This document shows positions 55,323-63,418 of a DNA stretch of 64,000 nt, one piece after another (the first letter of the stretch is position 1; every line of letters begins with the position of its first letter). The stretch is from assembly GCF_001905445.1 (NCBI RefSeq), contig NZ_LIVQ01000003.1, positions 559,445 through 623,444 of the forward strand. Direction: 5' to 3'. The position numbers were made by a program, and so were the translations under genes. The notes under the pieces were generated by a model. The model worked only from the letters and a program-made list of their open reading frames with translations, did not search any database and was not told the DNA's origin. The DNA comes from Streptomyces sp. CB00455 (GTDB lineage: Bacteria > Actinomycetota > Actinomycetes > Streptomycetales > Streptomycetaceae).

Positions 55323-56540
55323 GTGATCGAACCTGGCACCAGCACCGCGAGCACCGGCACCCCGAACACCGGCACCGCTGGCACAGGCACCGCTGGCACA
55401 GGCACCGCCAGCACCGGCACCGCGCACCACGCGGTGCGCCCCGCCGCTCCCCTCACCATCGGCGTCGAGGAGGAGTTCCTCCTCGTGGACGCCCGCACCT
55501 TCCGGCTGGTCCCCGCTGCCCCGCTCGTCCTCGCCACCGCCTCCGGGCTGCCGGGCGCGATACACGCCGAGGGCACCCGCTACCAGGTGGAGATCGCCAC
55601 CCCGGTCGCCCACTCGGCGACCGAACTGCGCGAGGAGCTCGCGGCCTTGCGGCGCGCCCTGGGGGGCGCGGCCCGCGCCCACGGCTGCCGGCTGCTGGCC
55701 GCCCCTTCGCCGGTCCTGGCCGTGGAGGGACCGCTGCACCTGACCGACGACACACCGCGCCAGCGCGAGCAGCACCGCCGTTTCGGGGCGCTCACCGACA
55801 CCCTGGTGAGCTGCGGGCGCCACATCCACGTCGGCACGCTCGACGTGGACACGGCGGTGGCGGTGTCCAACCGGGTCCGGCCCTGGCTGCCGACGCTGAT
55901 CGCGCTGGCCGCCAACTCGCCGTTCTGGGGCGGCCGTGACACCGGCCACGCCAGCTGGCGGGCGATGGCCTGGTCGGGCTGGCCCTCGGCGGGACTGCCC
56001 CCGCACTTCACGTCCACGGCCCACTTCCACCGCTCGGTGCAGACCCTCCTCGACTCCGGGGCGGCCCTGGACACCAAGATGGTCTACTGGGACCTGCGTC
56101 CCTCGGGACGCTGGCCGACACTCGAAATCCGGGCGCCCGACATGTCCCCGGACCTGGACACGGCCGTCCTGCAGGCCGAACTCGCCCGCGCCCTGGTCGC
56201 CACGGCCCTGCGCGAGACCGGGGAGCGGCGGCCCGAACCGGCCCTGCGCGACGACGTCCTGCGCCTGGCCCGCTGGCGCGCCGCCCACGACGGCCTGGAG
56301 GGCTTCGCCCTCGACCCGTACACGGGCACCGAACTCCCGGCGGCCGACCTCGCGGAGGGCCTGCTGGAGCTGGTCGCCCCGGAACTGGCCGCTGCCGGGG
56401 ACCTCGACCACGCAGCCAAGACGCTGGCCGCCCTCCTGCGGGACGGTTCGGGCGCCCACCGCCAGCGCGCGGTCTTCGCCCGCCGCCAGAGCCTGCGGGA
56501 CGTCCTGCACCACCTGATGGACGAGACGGAGAACTTCTAG
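55323..56540 (+). CDS. YbdK-type carboxylate-amine ligase (glutamate-cysteine ligase 2 family)
   Basis: 405 residues. APLTIGVEEEFLLVDARTF (about 42-60) is the Mg/ATP-binding GVEEE block, followed by GTRYQVEIATPV, SCGRHIHVGTLD and FHRSVQTLLDSGAALDTKMVYWDLRPS. It joins a carboxylate to an amine with ATP; the weak gamma-glutamyl-cysteine activity of YbdK is known, but the true substrate here is not. The first 34 residues are a Thr/Gly/Ala/Ser tract encoded by a 9-18 bp repeat (GGCACCGCTGGCACA), not part of the fold. GTG 55323 has GGGAGG upstream. Confidence 0.9.
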   Translation: MIEPGTSTASTGTPNTGTAGTGTAGTGTASTGTAHHAVRPAAPLTIGVEEEFLLVDARTFRLVPAAPLVLATASGLPGAIHAEGTRYQVEIATPVAHSATELREELAALRRALGGAARAHGCRLLAAPSPVLAVEGPLHLTDDTPRQREQHRRFGALTDTLVSCGRHIHVGTLDVDTAVAVSNRVRPWLPTLIALAANSPFWGGRDTGHASWRAMAWSGWPSAGLPPHFTSTAHFHRSVQTLLDSGAALDTKMVYWDLRPSGRWPTLEIRAPDMSPDLDTAVLQAELARALVATALRETGERRPEPALRDDVLRLARWRAAHDGLEGFALDPYTGTELPAADLAEGLLELVAPELAAAGDLDHAAKTLAALLRDGSGAHRQRAVFARRQSLRDVLHHLMDETENF

Positions 56541-56674
56541 GCGCGGCAGGTAGCCCCGTCCGGTTGACTGCCGGGCGGTCGGCCCTGCGGAACCCGGCAC
56601 GGCCGGGACCATGCATCCATGTCATCCCGGACGGGAAATACCACGATCCCCGGCGGCAAGGTCCGGGGGTCTGA

Positions 56675-57420
56675 TTCTTCTTCCAGTACCTCCTACAGCA
56701 GATGGGCCCGTTCTTCGTCGTCGTCCCGCTCTACCTGTCCGTCGCCCTGGGCCTGTCGGCACTGGCGACGGGCGCCTCCCTTCCGCCGCTGTCGGTGCAC
56801 GTGCCGGCAGCCACGACCCGGGTCTCTCGCTTCCCCCCGAACGTCTCGCCGCGGCGCGTGGTGCCGCTCGGGGTCCTCGCGCTGATCGTGGGAGCGGTGG
56901 TCATGATGGGCGTGCCCTACGCGGACGCCGGCGCGGAAGTCGTCACCGTCCCCCTCCTGCTGATCGGGCTGGGGCATGGGCGCACTGGCGTCCCAGCTCG
57001 GCTCGGTCACCGTGTCCGCGGTGCCGCAGGGCGCACGGCGCAGAACACGGAGGTCGCCGGTGTACAGAACGCCGTCAAACCGACCAGCGTCGCGGCGAAT
57101 CCGGCGGTCCCGGAGAGCATCAAGTGCCAGGCGACCGTCAAGCTCCAAAGCGGTGCGCCGTTCCTGTCCGACGCCCGGCTCGAAACCGCACTCGCCAGAG
57201 CCGGGTGCGCGCGGAGGTGTCCGAGGCGGCACGGGACGCGAACGCCGAAGCCCGTCTCGACGGCGGTGCGGCCCTCGCGATCCTGGCCCTCGCCGCGCTC
57301 CTGGCATCCCGACACCGGCATCGCTGCCGCTGCCGCTGCGAGTGTGGGGCTGGTTGTGTCCGGTGCAGTGGCGTCGAGTCTGAACACGCTCACGGCGGTG
57401 GCGGAGAAGGCGTGCTGAGG
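56675..57420 (+). pseudogene. decayed MFS (EmrB/QacA-type) transporter, C-terminal remnant
   Basis: Homology to the C-terminal half of a DHA2 transporter is spread over three frames. YLLQQMGPFFVVVPLYLSVA to VVTVPLLLIGLG is in one frame from 56684, GALASQLGSVTVSAVP in another (56979), AGVQNAVKP...NPAVPESIKCQATVKLQSG back in the first, and VSEAARDANAEARLDGGAAL in the third (about 57215). A TGA lies just before the first segment and no N-terminal half is present. At least three indels are needed to join it, so it is a pseudogene. A 274-residue open frame and a 238-residue one across it are artefacts. Confidence 0.85.
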
Positions 57421-57617
57421 GCGCACTTTCGGTAGCTCGCGGTAGCGGACTCGGCGCATGCCGGGGACGCCGGGGGCCTGGTTGGTGGCGCCCTCGATGC
57501 CCCGCGCACAGGGCGTACTTGGTTTACAATCCCCCGAGCACCCCCGTTCGCCGCGTAGACCAAAACAGTCCGCCGCCATGAAGTTCGGGGCAGGTCGGAA
57601 CCCTGGGGGAAAGTCAC

Positions 57618-58865
57618 GTGGAGTCAACGAATCAGCCTGCGCGGGGCATACCCGCCGCGGCCCGTGGCGGTCGCAGGCGGAACGCGCGGGCCGGTGGGCG
57701 CCTCGTGGTGCTGGACGGACTGCGGATCCTGGCCGCGCTGATGGTGGTGTTCCACCACTACGTCGGTTACGGCGGCGCCGCCGCCGGGGCGGCCAACGCA
57801 TGGTCGCGCCCGATCGCCCACGTCTTCCCGCTGGCCTCCAAGTTCGGGGCCTACATGTGGACGGGTGTCAGCCTGTTCTTCCTGATCAGCGGCTTCGTGA
57901 TCGGTATGAGCACCTGGGGGCGGGGGCTGGGCGACTTCTTCACGTCCCGGGTCGTCCGCCTGTACCCGGCCTACTGGTTCGGGGTGCTGGCGACCACCGC
58001 CGTGCTGACGGCATGGCCGATGGTGGTCCGCCCACTGCACGCGCACGAGGTGCTGGCGAATCTGACCATGCTTCAGGGTGCGATGCATATCACCAACGTG
58101 GACGCCTCGTACTGGACGCTCTGGTACGAGCTCTGCTTCTACCTGCTGTTCGGCCTCGTCGTCCGGCGGGGCCTCACCTACCGCCGCGTGGTCGCCTTCT
58201 GCATGTTGTGGACGGTGGCGGGACTGGGCAGTGTCGCAATGGAGTGGGGCCCTCTCCGCGTGATCGCGATGCCATGGATCTCCTCGTTCTTCATCGCCGG
58301 TCTCGCCTACTACCTGATGTACCGCTTCCGGCCGACCCTGCTGCTCTGGGGAATCATCGGCGTCAGCCTGGTGCTGTCCCTCATCTACGCCCGCACCCAC
58401 CAGCAGGACATCGACCCGGCGCTCGGCGGCCGGCACCTGCCGGCCTGGCCCGCCTACGTGATGATCGTGCTGTGCTACGCGGTGATGGCCGCGGTGTCCC
58501 TCGGCTGGCTCTCTCGCATCCGCTGGCGCTGGCTGACGATCGCCGGTTCCCTGACGTATCCCCTGTACCTGCTGCACGAGGCGATCGGGTGGACGGCCAT
58601 CAGGCTGCTCCACGACCGGATCCCGAAGTGGACCCTGGTCGGGCTGGTCACGGTGGGCATGCTGGTTGCCGCCTACCTGGTGCACCGGATCGTCGAACGC
58701 CCCCTCTCCCGGTTGCTGAAGCGCGGTATCAGCTCGGGCCTGGCCGAACTCCGGGCGGGCGGTCCCCCCGTATCGGAGGGACCCGCCGCGAGAGGCGGTT
58801 CGCAGCCGGGCGCGCACGCGCCGGCCGAAGCCGCCGCGCAACAGCCGACAGCCGTCCAGGTCTGA
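57618..58865 (+). CDS. acyltransferase family 3 membrane protein
   Basis: 415 residues with about ten helices. GRLVVLDGLRILAALMVVFHHYVGY (catalytic His in FHH, about 45), FFLISGFVIGMSTWGRG, RLYPAYWFGV and WTLWYELCFYLLFGL are the AT3/OafA-type signatures. It transfers acyl groups to an extracellular sugar, peptidoglycan or secondary metabolite. GTG 57618 has GGGGGAAAG 5 bases upstream. The gene is intact although both flanks are decayed. The 45-residue Pro/Ala tail is disordered. Confidence 0.9.
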   Translation: MESTNQPARGIPAAARGGRRRNARAGGRLVVLDGLRILAALMVVFHHYVGYGGAAAGAANAWSRPIAHVFPLASKFGAYMWTGVSLFFLISGFVIGMSTWGRGLGDFFTSRVVRLYPAYWFGVLATTAVLTAWPMVVRPLHAHEVLANLTMLQGAMHITNVDASYWTLWYELCFYLLFGLVVRRGLTYRRVVAFCMLWTVAGLGSVAMEWGPLRVIAMPWISSFFIAGLAYYLMYRFRPTLLLWGIIGVSLVLSLIYARTHQQDIDPALGGRHLPAWPAYVMIVLCYAVMAAVSLGWLSRIRWRWLTIAGSLTYPLYLLHEAIGWTAIRLLHDRIPKWTLVGLVTVGMLVAAYLVHRIVERPLSRLLKRGISSGLAELRAGGPPVSEGPAARGGSQPGAHAPAEAAAQQPTAVQV

Positions 58866-59142
58866 CGCCTCCCCGCCCACCCCCTACTGCGCGCAGGTCA
58901 CGTACCCGGGAGCGGTGTCTGCTCGGCCCAGAGGCGGAGCAGGGACGGGCCGAAGCGGTGTTCCAGGACGGCGGGGGAAGACGGTCGCGGTCCGCGTCCG
59001 GTTCGTCCGGGTGACAGCCGCCCAGGGTGCGGATCTTGGCCTCGATCAGCTCCGGCGGCAGGAAGTCGGGGCGGTGATCTTGTAGGTGCTGGGAGCGGTG
59101 CGGCGGCCCAGGCAGCCGCCCCGGGCCCCGTAGCCGAGGGGC

Positions 59143-59960
59143 ATGTTCGACACCCTGCGGGCCGCCGCCCGGGAACTGTGGGCAGCAGGCCCTGCTCTCC
59201 CACGAGGGCCATCCGTACGAGGCCGCGATGGACGCGCTGGGGCACGAGATCTGGCACGGTGACCACGGGCTGGTGACCGGCGAACGGCGGAAGCCGCCGC
59301 GGCGGCCGCCGGGGAGGCCGCCGGCGCCGGGCGGGTGCTCTGCCCGGCCAACGTGGCTGCTGGGCGCGCCTCGTCGTGGACGTGGTCGCCCCGCTCACCG
59401 TTCGCCGCATCCCCGCGGGAGCACCGGAGCACCGGAGCACCGGAGCACCGGAGCACCGGAGCACCGGAGCACCGGAGCACCACCGTAGCGCCGTCGGGAC
59501 CCTTTCGGAGATCGTCAACGACCACCCCTACTGCGACCCGCATGACGTCCTGACGGATGAGGCCGCCTTCCTGCCCGCGCCGCCGCCCCACGGAGCGCTG
59601 GCGGGCTTCCTCGTCACGATGAACGCGACCTGCTGGTACGCGGCGTCGGAGAGGATCACCGAGCAATCGGTGCTGGAGGAGATGGTCAAGGGGGTCGAGG
59701 AGGCCGTTCCCCTGCTGGATGACCGCCCGTGCGCCCGCACCGCGGGCGCGCACCCCGACACCGGCGACCCGGACCACGCGAGCGAGGTGGGCTACCTCCT
59801 GCGCAGCCCCGGGGGCCGTGCCGAGCTGGGCGAGCAGCACGGTTGGGACGGGGACGAGGACGGCAACGGGGACGAGCCCCTGGACGGGTGGGTGTGCCCG
59901 CAGTTCCTGCGCGGCCTGGCGGCCGAGACGCTCGACACCTTGAAAGGCGCCCTCACCTGA
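59143..59960 (+). pseudogene. frameshifted gene of unknown family, interrupted by 8-bp repeat
   Basis: Coding-like sequence in three frames: MDALGHEIWHGDHGLVTGER (frame of 59228), GEAAGAGRVLCPANVAAG (frame of 59335), then VVAPLTVRRIPAG and the rest to the stop at 59960 (frame of 59376). The last part, 194 residues if started at GTG 59376, has normal GC3 and ends LAAETLDTLKGALT. The microsatellite at 59421-59482 is inside it and changes frame unless its length is a multiple of 24. I do not recognise the product; no motif stands out. Two indels separate the frames, so it is probably dead, or phase-variable. Confidence 0.4.
59421..59482. repeat. 8-bp microsatellite (GCACCGGA), about 7.75 copies
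   Basis: A perfect head-to-tail run of GCACCGGA. In the reading frame it encodes repeated GAPEHRST. Slippage by one unit shifts the frame by 2 bases. Confidence 0.95.
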
Positions 59961-59988
59961 CGGCGCGAGAGGCGATTGAAATGCCTCA

Positions 59989-60020
59989 GCCGCAGGTGCA
60001 ATCGTTTCTGCACCTGCGGC
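59989..60020 (-). terminator. terminator 3' of the tRNA fragment
   Basis: GCCGCAGGTGCA and its exact complement around an 8-base loop, immediately beyond the tRNA 3' end on the minus strand. It is the kind of hairpin that follows intact tRNA genes, and a clue that the downstream side is ancestral chromosome. Confidence 0.75.
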
Positions 60021-60027
60021 TCACAGC

Positions 60028-60073
60028 GCGGCGGGTAGGACTCGAACCCACGGCCGACGGATTGTGAGTCCTC
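60028..60073 (-). other. 3' half of a tRNA (anticodon loop CUCACAA), probable attachment site
   Basis: Minus strand: loop CTCACAA (CAC anticodon, tRNA-Val-like), stem half TCCGT, variable CGGCC, T-arm GTGGG-TTCGAGT-CCTAC (fully paired), acceptor half CCGCCGC, then G. The 5' half is absent: the five bases before the loop (GAGGA) pair only partly with TCCGT and no D-arm follows. Breakage inside the anticodon arm is exactly where tyrosine integrases recombine, so I read it as the attR end of an element lying to the right. The identity of the amino acid is tentative. Confidence 0.7.
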
Positions 60074-60496
60074 TCGGGATCTTGGCGGCCTTTGCGGTCC
60101 GAAGCGGATCTCTGACGTTTTCCCAGGTCAGATGACATGCGCTTCTCCCACTCCCCTTTTGTCACTCTGTTCCTTTCCTTGCGTCCCCTGGCGCCCGCTG
60201 GCGCTCTCTGCGGTGCTGGTCCCTGCTCCGGCGGCGATGCCCTCCTCCTGTTCCCGGGGGTCCTAGGAGTACGGCGGGCTGGAAGCCGGGAGCGTGGGTA
60301 CGGTGGTGTATGCGCGGGGAATGCGACCAGAAGGCTCATACGGAGAATCAGCGTTCTCCGTTGCCGGCGGCCCGTCGCCCGCGTGCCGGGACGCCACCGT
60401 CCATATCGACGGTGTGAGCGGATGGGCTGGCTCGACATTGCCTTGTCGCAAGCGTGCGGAAAGTCGCCAGCGGCCCGCCTCCCTATGGAGGGACAA
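60074..60496. other. intergenic, lower-GC stretch at the element edge, no gene seen
   Basis: Runs such as CTCCCCTTTTGTCACTCTGTTCCTTTCC are lower in GC than the surroundings. Open frames exist but none shows a motif. A weak start for the cupin gene (GGAGGG at 60487) is the only signal. Confidence 0.5.
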
Positions 60497-60838
60497 ATGA
60501 CGAACACTGAGGGTTATGCAAGCTCATCGGTAACGGCCCAGTCGTGGGAACCCTATGTTGAGGACGGCCGGGAGACGGGGGAGATTCACTGGCTCGTCCA
60601 GGCGGAAGAGGGCCAGATGTCAGGGCTGTGGAGGATCGGCCCCGTAGAGGGCGCGGAATTCCCTTACAAGCCCGCGGCCACCGACACGTTCCACGTGATC
60701 GAGGGTGAGGCGGAGCTGGAGACCCCTGACGGCGAGAAGATCGAGGTCGTTGCCGGGGGCATCTACTCCTTCCCTGCCGGCTTCGCGGCCACCTGGAGAA
60801 CCCGGTCGCCGTTCATGAAGTTCTTCGTCGTGGGCTGA
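60497..60838 (+). CDS. cupin domain protein
   Basis: 113 residues, one cupin_3-like barrel. EIHWLVQAEEGQMSGLWRIG, then DTFHVIEGEAELETPDGEKIEV and AGGIYSFPAGFAATWRT. His near FHVIEGEAE and Glu serve as metal ligands; the first His pair is incomplete. Such proteins resemble ureidoglycine aminohydrolase-type or uncharacterised cupins. ATG 60497 follows GGAGGG. It may be co-transcribed with the amine oxidase 160 bases downstream. Confidence 0.83.
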   Translation: MTNTEGYASSSVTAQSWEPYVEDGRETGEIHWLVQAEEGQMSGLWRIGPVEGAEFPYKPAATDTFHVIEGEAELETPDGEKIEVVAGGIYSFPAGFAATWRTRSPFMKFFVVG

Positions 60839-60997
60839 GAGTGGGCATGTGCGCAGCGTGACACGGGCGTCGGCGTACCCACACGAGATCAACCGAGAAG
60901 ACACGAAATTCAGGCAGAGCGTGGCGCGCGACCGGCTGCCGCCCATTCCCGGATAGTGGCTCGCGAGTCAGACCAGACGACGGTAAGGGAGCAGAAC

Positions 60998-62338
60998 GTG
61001 GCGACGTCAGATTCTGAAGTGGATGTCGTGATCGTGGGCGGCGGTTTCGCGGGCGTGACGGCCGCGCGTGAATTGTCGGCGCGCGGGCGCCAGGCGGTCC
61101 TGGTCGAAGCGCGTGACCGCCTGGGCGGCCGGACCTGGACCAAGGACCACGACGGGCACCCGATGGAGTTCGGCGGCACGTGGGTCCACCCCATGCAGCC
61201 ACACGTGTGGTCGGAGGTCGACCGGTACGCGGTCGAGACGGAGACGTTCCCGGTGCTGGAGGGGCTGCGGCAGGCGGTCGTCTCCGATGGCCGCGTCGTG
61301 GACTTGTCCGACGAGGATGTCGAGCGGGCGCTGGAGGCGTTCGACGAGTTCTGCGCCCCGGGCATGAGCCTGTTCCCGGAGCCGTTCCTGGAAACGGTGA
61401 GTTCGGACCCGGATGGTCTGGGCGGGCGGTCGATGCGTGACCTGCTCGACTCCTTCAAGGCCGAGCCGGTGCTGCGGGACTGGGTGGAGGGGATGTGCTG
61501 CCTGGTCGCGTTCGGTCCCCTCGATCAGTCCGGCGCGTCCGAGATCTTCCGGTGTTACGCCTTGGCCGGGTACAGCGCGGCGCAGGCCATGGCCTCCCTG
61601 TCGCAGACGAAGCTGGTGAAGGGGACACGCGAGCTGATCAACTCCATCGCCGGGCAGGCCACCCTGACCGACATCCGCCTCAACTCGCCGGTCCGGCGTG
61701 TCAGCCAGACCGACGGCGGAGTGCAGGTCGAGCTGGAGAACGGCGAGAGCGTCAGCGCTCCGACCGCCCTGATCGCGCTGCCGATGAATGTGCTGAACAG
61801 CGTGGAGTTCGAGCCCGGCCTGTCCGAGATCAAGCGGACCGCGTCAGCCGACCGGCACGCGGGTGCCGGCAGGAAATGCTTCGTCCGGGTGAAGGGCGAC
61901 ATCGGCAACGTGAGCATCGTGGCCCCCGAGGCCCAGGCGGTGAACTTCTTGGTGACCTACACCCACGGCTCGGAAGGCTCGTGGCTGATCGTGTTCTCCG
62001 CCAACCCGGACAAGCTGCAGATGAGCCAGTTCGACGACGTCCAGGGCATGCAGACGGCGCTGCAGCCGCTCCTGCCGGGCGTCGAGGTGGAAAGCATCGT
62101 CGGCTGGGACTGGGCCACCGACCCGCAAGCGCTCGGCACCTGGTGCATCTTCAGGCCCGGACAGCTGGCGAAGGTGCTGCCGGACCTGCGCACCACCGAA
62201 GGCCGGCTGTTCTTCGCGGGCGCCGACTCCGCGAGCGTATGGCGCGGCTTCATCGACGGGGCAATCGAGAGCGGCTACCGCTCCGCCCGCGACATCGACA
62301 GCTATCTGAGCGGCGGCGGGACCGCGGCTCGGAGCTGA
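60998..62338 (+). CDS. flavin-containing amine oxidoreductase
   Basis: 446 residues. VDVVIVGGGFAGVTAARELSARG binds FAD ADP, RDRLGGRTWTKDHDGHPMEFGGTWVHPMQPHVW is the monoamine/polyamine-oxidase second motif, and GRLFFAGADSASVWRGFIDGAIESGYRSA is the C-terminal FAD block. It should oxidise amines to aldehydes with H2O2 release. The second motif HPMQPHVW replaces the usual aromatic-cage text. GTG 60998 has AAGGGA 7 bases upstream. Neighbours: cupin upstream, divergent channel downstream. Confidence 0.9.
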   Translation: MATSDSEVDVVIVGGGFAGVTAARELSARGRQAVLVEARDRLGGRTWTKDHDGHPMEFGGTWVHPMQPHVWSEVDRYAVETETFPVLEGLRQAVVSDGRVVDLSDEDVERALEAFDEFCAPGMSLFPEPFLETVSSDPDGLGGRSMRDLLDSFKAEPVLRDWVEGMCCLVAFGPLDQSGASEIFRCYALAGYSAAQAMASLSQTKLVKGTRELINSIAGQATLTDIRLNSPVRRVSQTDGGVQVELENGESVSAPTALIALPMNVLNSVEFEPGLSEIKRTASADRHAGAGRKCFVRVKGDIGNVSIVAPEAQAVNFLVTYTHGSEGSWLIVFSANPDKLQMSQFDDVQGMQTALQPLLPGVEVESIVGWDWATDPQALGTWCIFRPGQLAKVLPDLRTTEGRLFFAGADSASVWRGFIDGAIESGYRSARDIDSYLSGGGTAARS

Positions 62339-62371
62339 GACGGCGGATCGACCCGGGGCCCCAGAGCGGGG

Positions 62372-62926
62372 TCAGCGGGCAGCGGGCGGGGTGTCATCGC
62401 CGCCGGCTGTCGGCTGGTCCCGTTTTCGCCTGCCTTCCTGGACCGCGTGCACCATGAGCCGGACGGCCACGCCGACCAGCAGGAGATTGACCGTCATCTG
62501 CCCCGTGATGAGCAGCCGGGCCGGCTGGCTGCGCGCGGTGATGTCGCCGAACCCGACCGTGCTGAACACGGTCATGGCGAAGTACAGCGCGTCGGTGCGC
62601 GACAGTGCTTCGCTGAAGCTGTCCGAGGCGCTGTGCTCCATGAGCCAGTAGGCCGTCGCGAACATCAGCACGACGAGCGGACCGGTCACCGCCAGCGCCT
62701 CGACGGCCCGGAGCCCCGGATACGGGGAGCGCGTGATCTGGCGGATCTGCCAGGCCAGGAACAGCGCCACCACCGCGATGCCTCCGGCAAGCGCGAGGGC
62801 CGTAGTCGCGGTGAAGACGGAATCCAAGGGCAGCAGGAAGTAGCCGGCCACGAGGACCCCCGCGGACACCAGCGCACGCACAGAGGCGAACAGCACGTGA
62901 AGGCGAGCACTACCCGTACTGCTCAA
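62372..62926 (-). CDS. two-pore-domain-like potassium channel
   Basis: 184 residues, four helices with the pore in the last half: ALYFAMTVFSTVGFGDITARS carries filter TVGFGD. The N-terminal half is two helices of the ion-channel-2 type. The C-terminal tail is basic then Ala/Asp/Pro-rich. It conducts K+. ATG 62926 sits before helix 1; the gene is divergent from the ClC gene across 490 bases. Confidence 0.87.
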   Translation of the reverse strand: MSSTGSARLHVLFASVRALVSAGVLVAGYFLLPLDSVFTATTALALAGGIAVVALFLAWQIRQITRSPYPGLRAVEALAVTGPLVVLMFATAYWLMEHSASDSFSEALSRTDALYFAMTVFSTVGFGDITARSQPARLLITGQMTVNLLLVGVAVRLMVHAVQEGRRKRDQPTAGGDDTPPAAR

Positions 62927-63418
62927 GTTCCTCCGCCGATCGCCCCTGGCGCGCTGACCGCCCTCTGCCGGGCCTGTCTCAGTACAAACCTGCCGGGTAA
63001 CCCTGTTGCCCGCGCGGCAGGCGCACCACAGGGGTCACCGGCATGGCGGCGCCGCTGTATCCCCTACGGGCTGGGCCGAGCGTACGGTGCCTCGCGCGCC
63101 GGCAGGCCGACAGGCACGCGTGCCGGAGGCTGAAGCGGCCAGGAGGGGGAACGTGGCCGCTCCTGACCTTGGCGTGGGGGCGCCCGCTGACCGGCACGGG
63201 CCGTGAACCGGCATAGCGGATCGCCCCAGCGGCCCGGACGCTGCCCTGCCACACGCCTTCCAGCGGCGAAGACCGCCGGCCAGGCGGATCATCGAGACGA
63301 GGGGCGCTCGACCGCCCAGGCGGCGCAATCCGGCCGGCGCAACGGGGGCGCCGTAAGCGCGGCACCTGGCGTGGCTGCCCGAAGGGGTCGCGGCCATGGG
63401 CTAAGGAGAGGGATTTCC
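62927..63418. other. divergent intergenic region, no gene seen
   Basis: About 490 bases between two divergent ion-transport genes. Only short or shadow frames, no domain, no clear terminator or tRNA. AAGGAGAG at 63403-63410 is the ClC ribosome site. Confidence 0.55.

Noticed and set aside
56611..57435. A 274-codon plus-strand frame
   Set aside because: It crosses the MFS remnant in a mostly wrong frame; only a short stretch near its end matches the transporter.
58898..59518. A minus-strand frame ending LLRLWAEQTPLPGT
   Set aside because: The C-terminal part looks coding-like but the frame breaks near 58980 and the upstream portion is low complexity. It may be another decayed fragment, but I could not support it.
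60028..60073. Reading the tRNA fragment as a complete tRNA-His on the plus strand
   Set aside because: On the plus strand the T-loop consensus is reversed. Only the minus strand gives GG-TTCGAGT-CC, and there the 5' half is missing.
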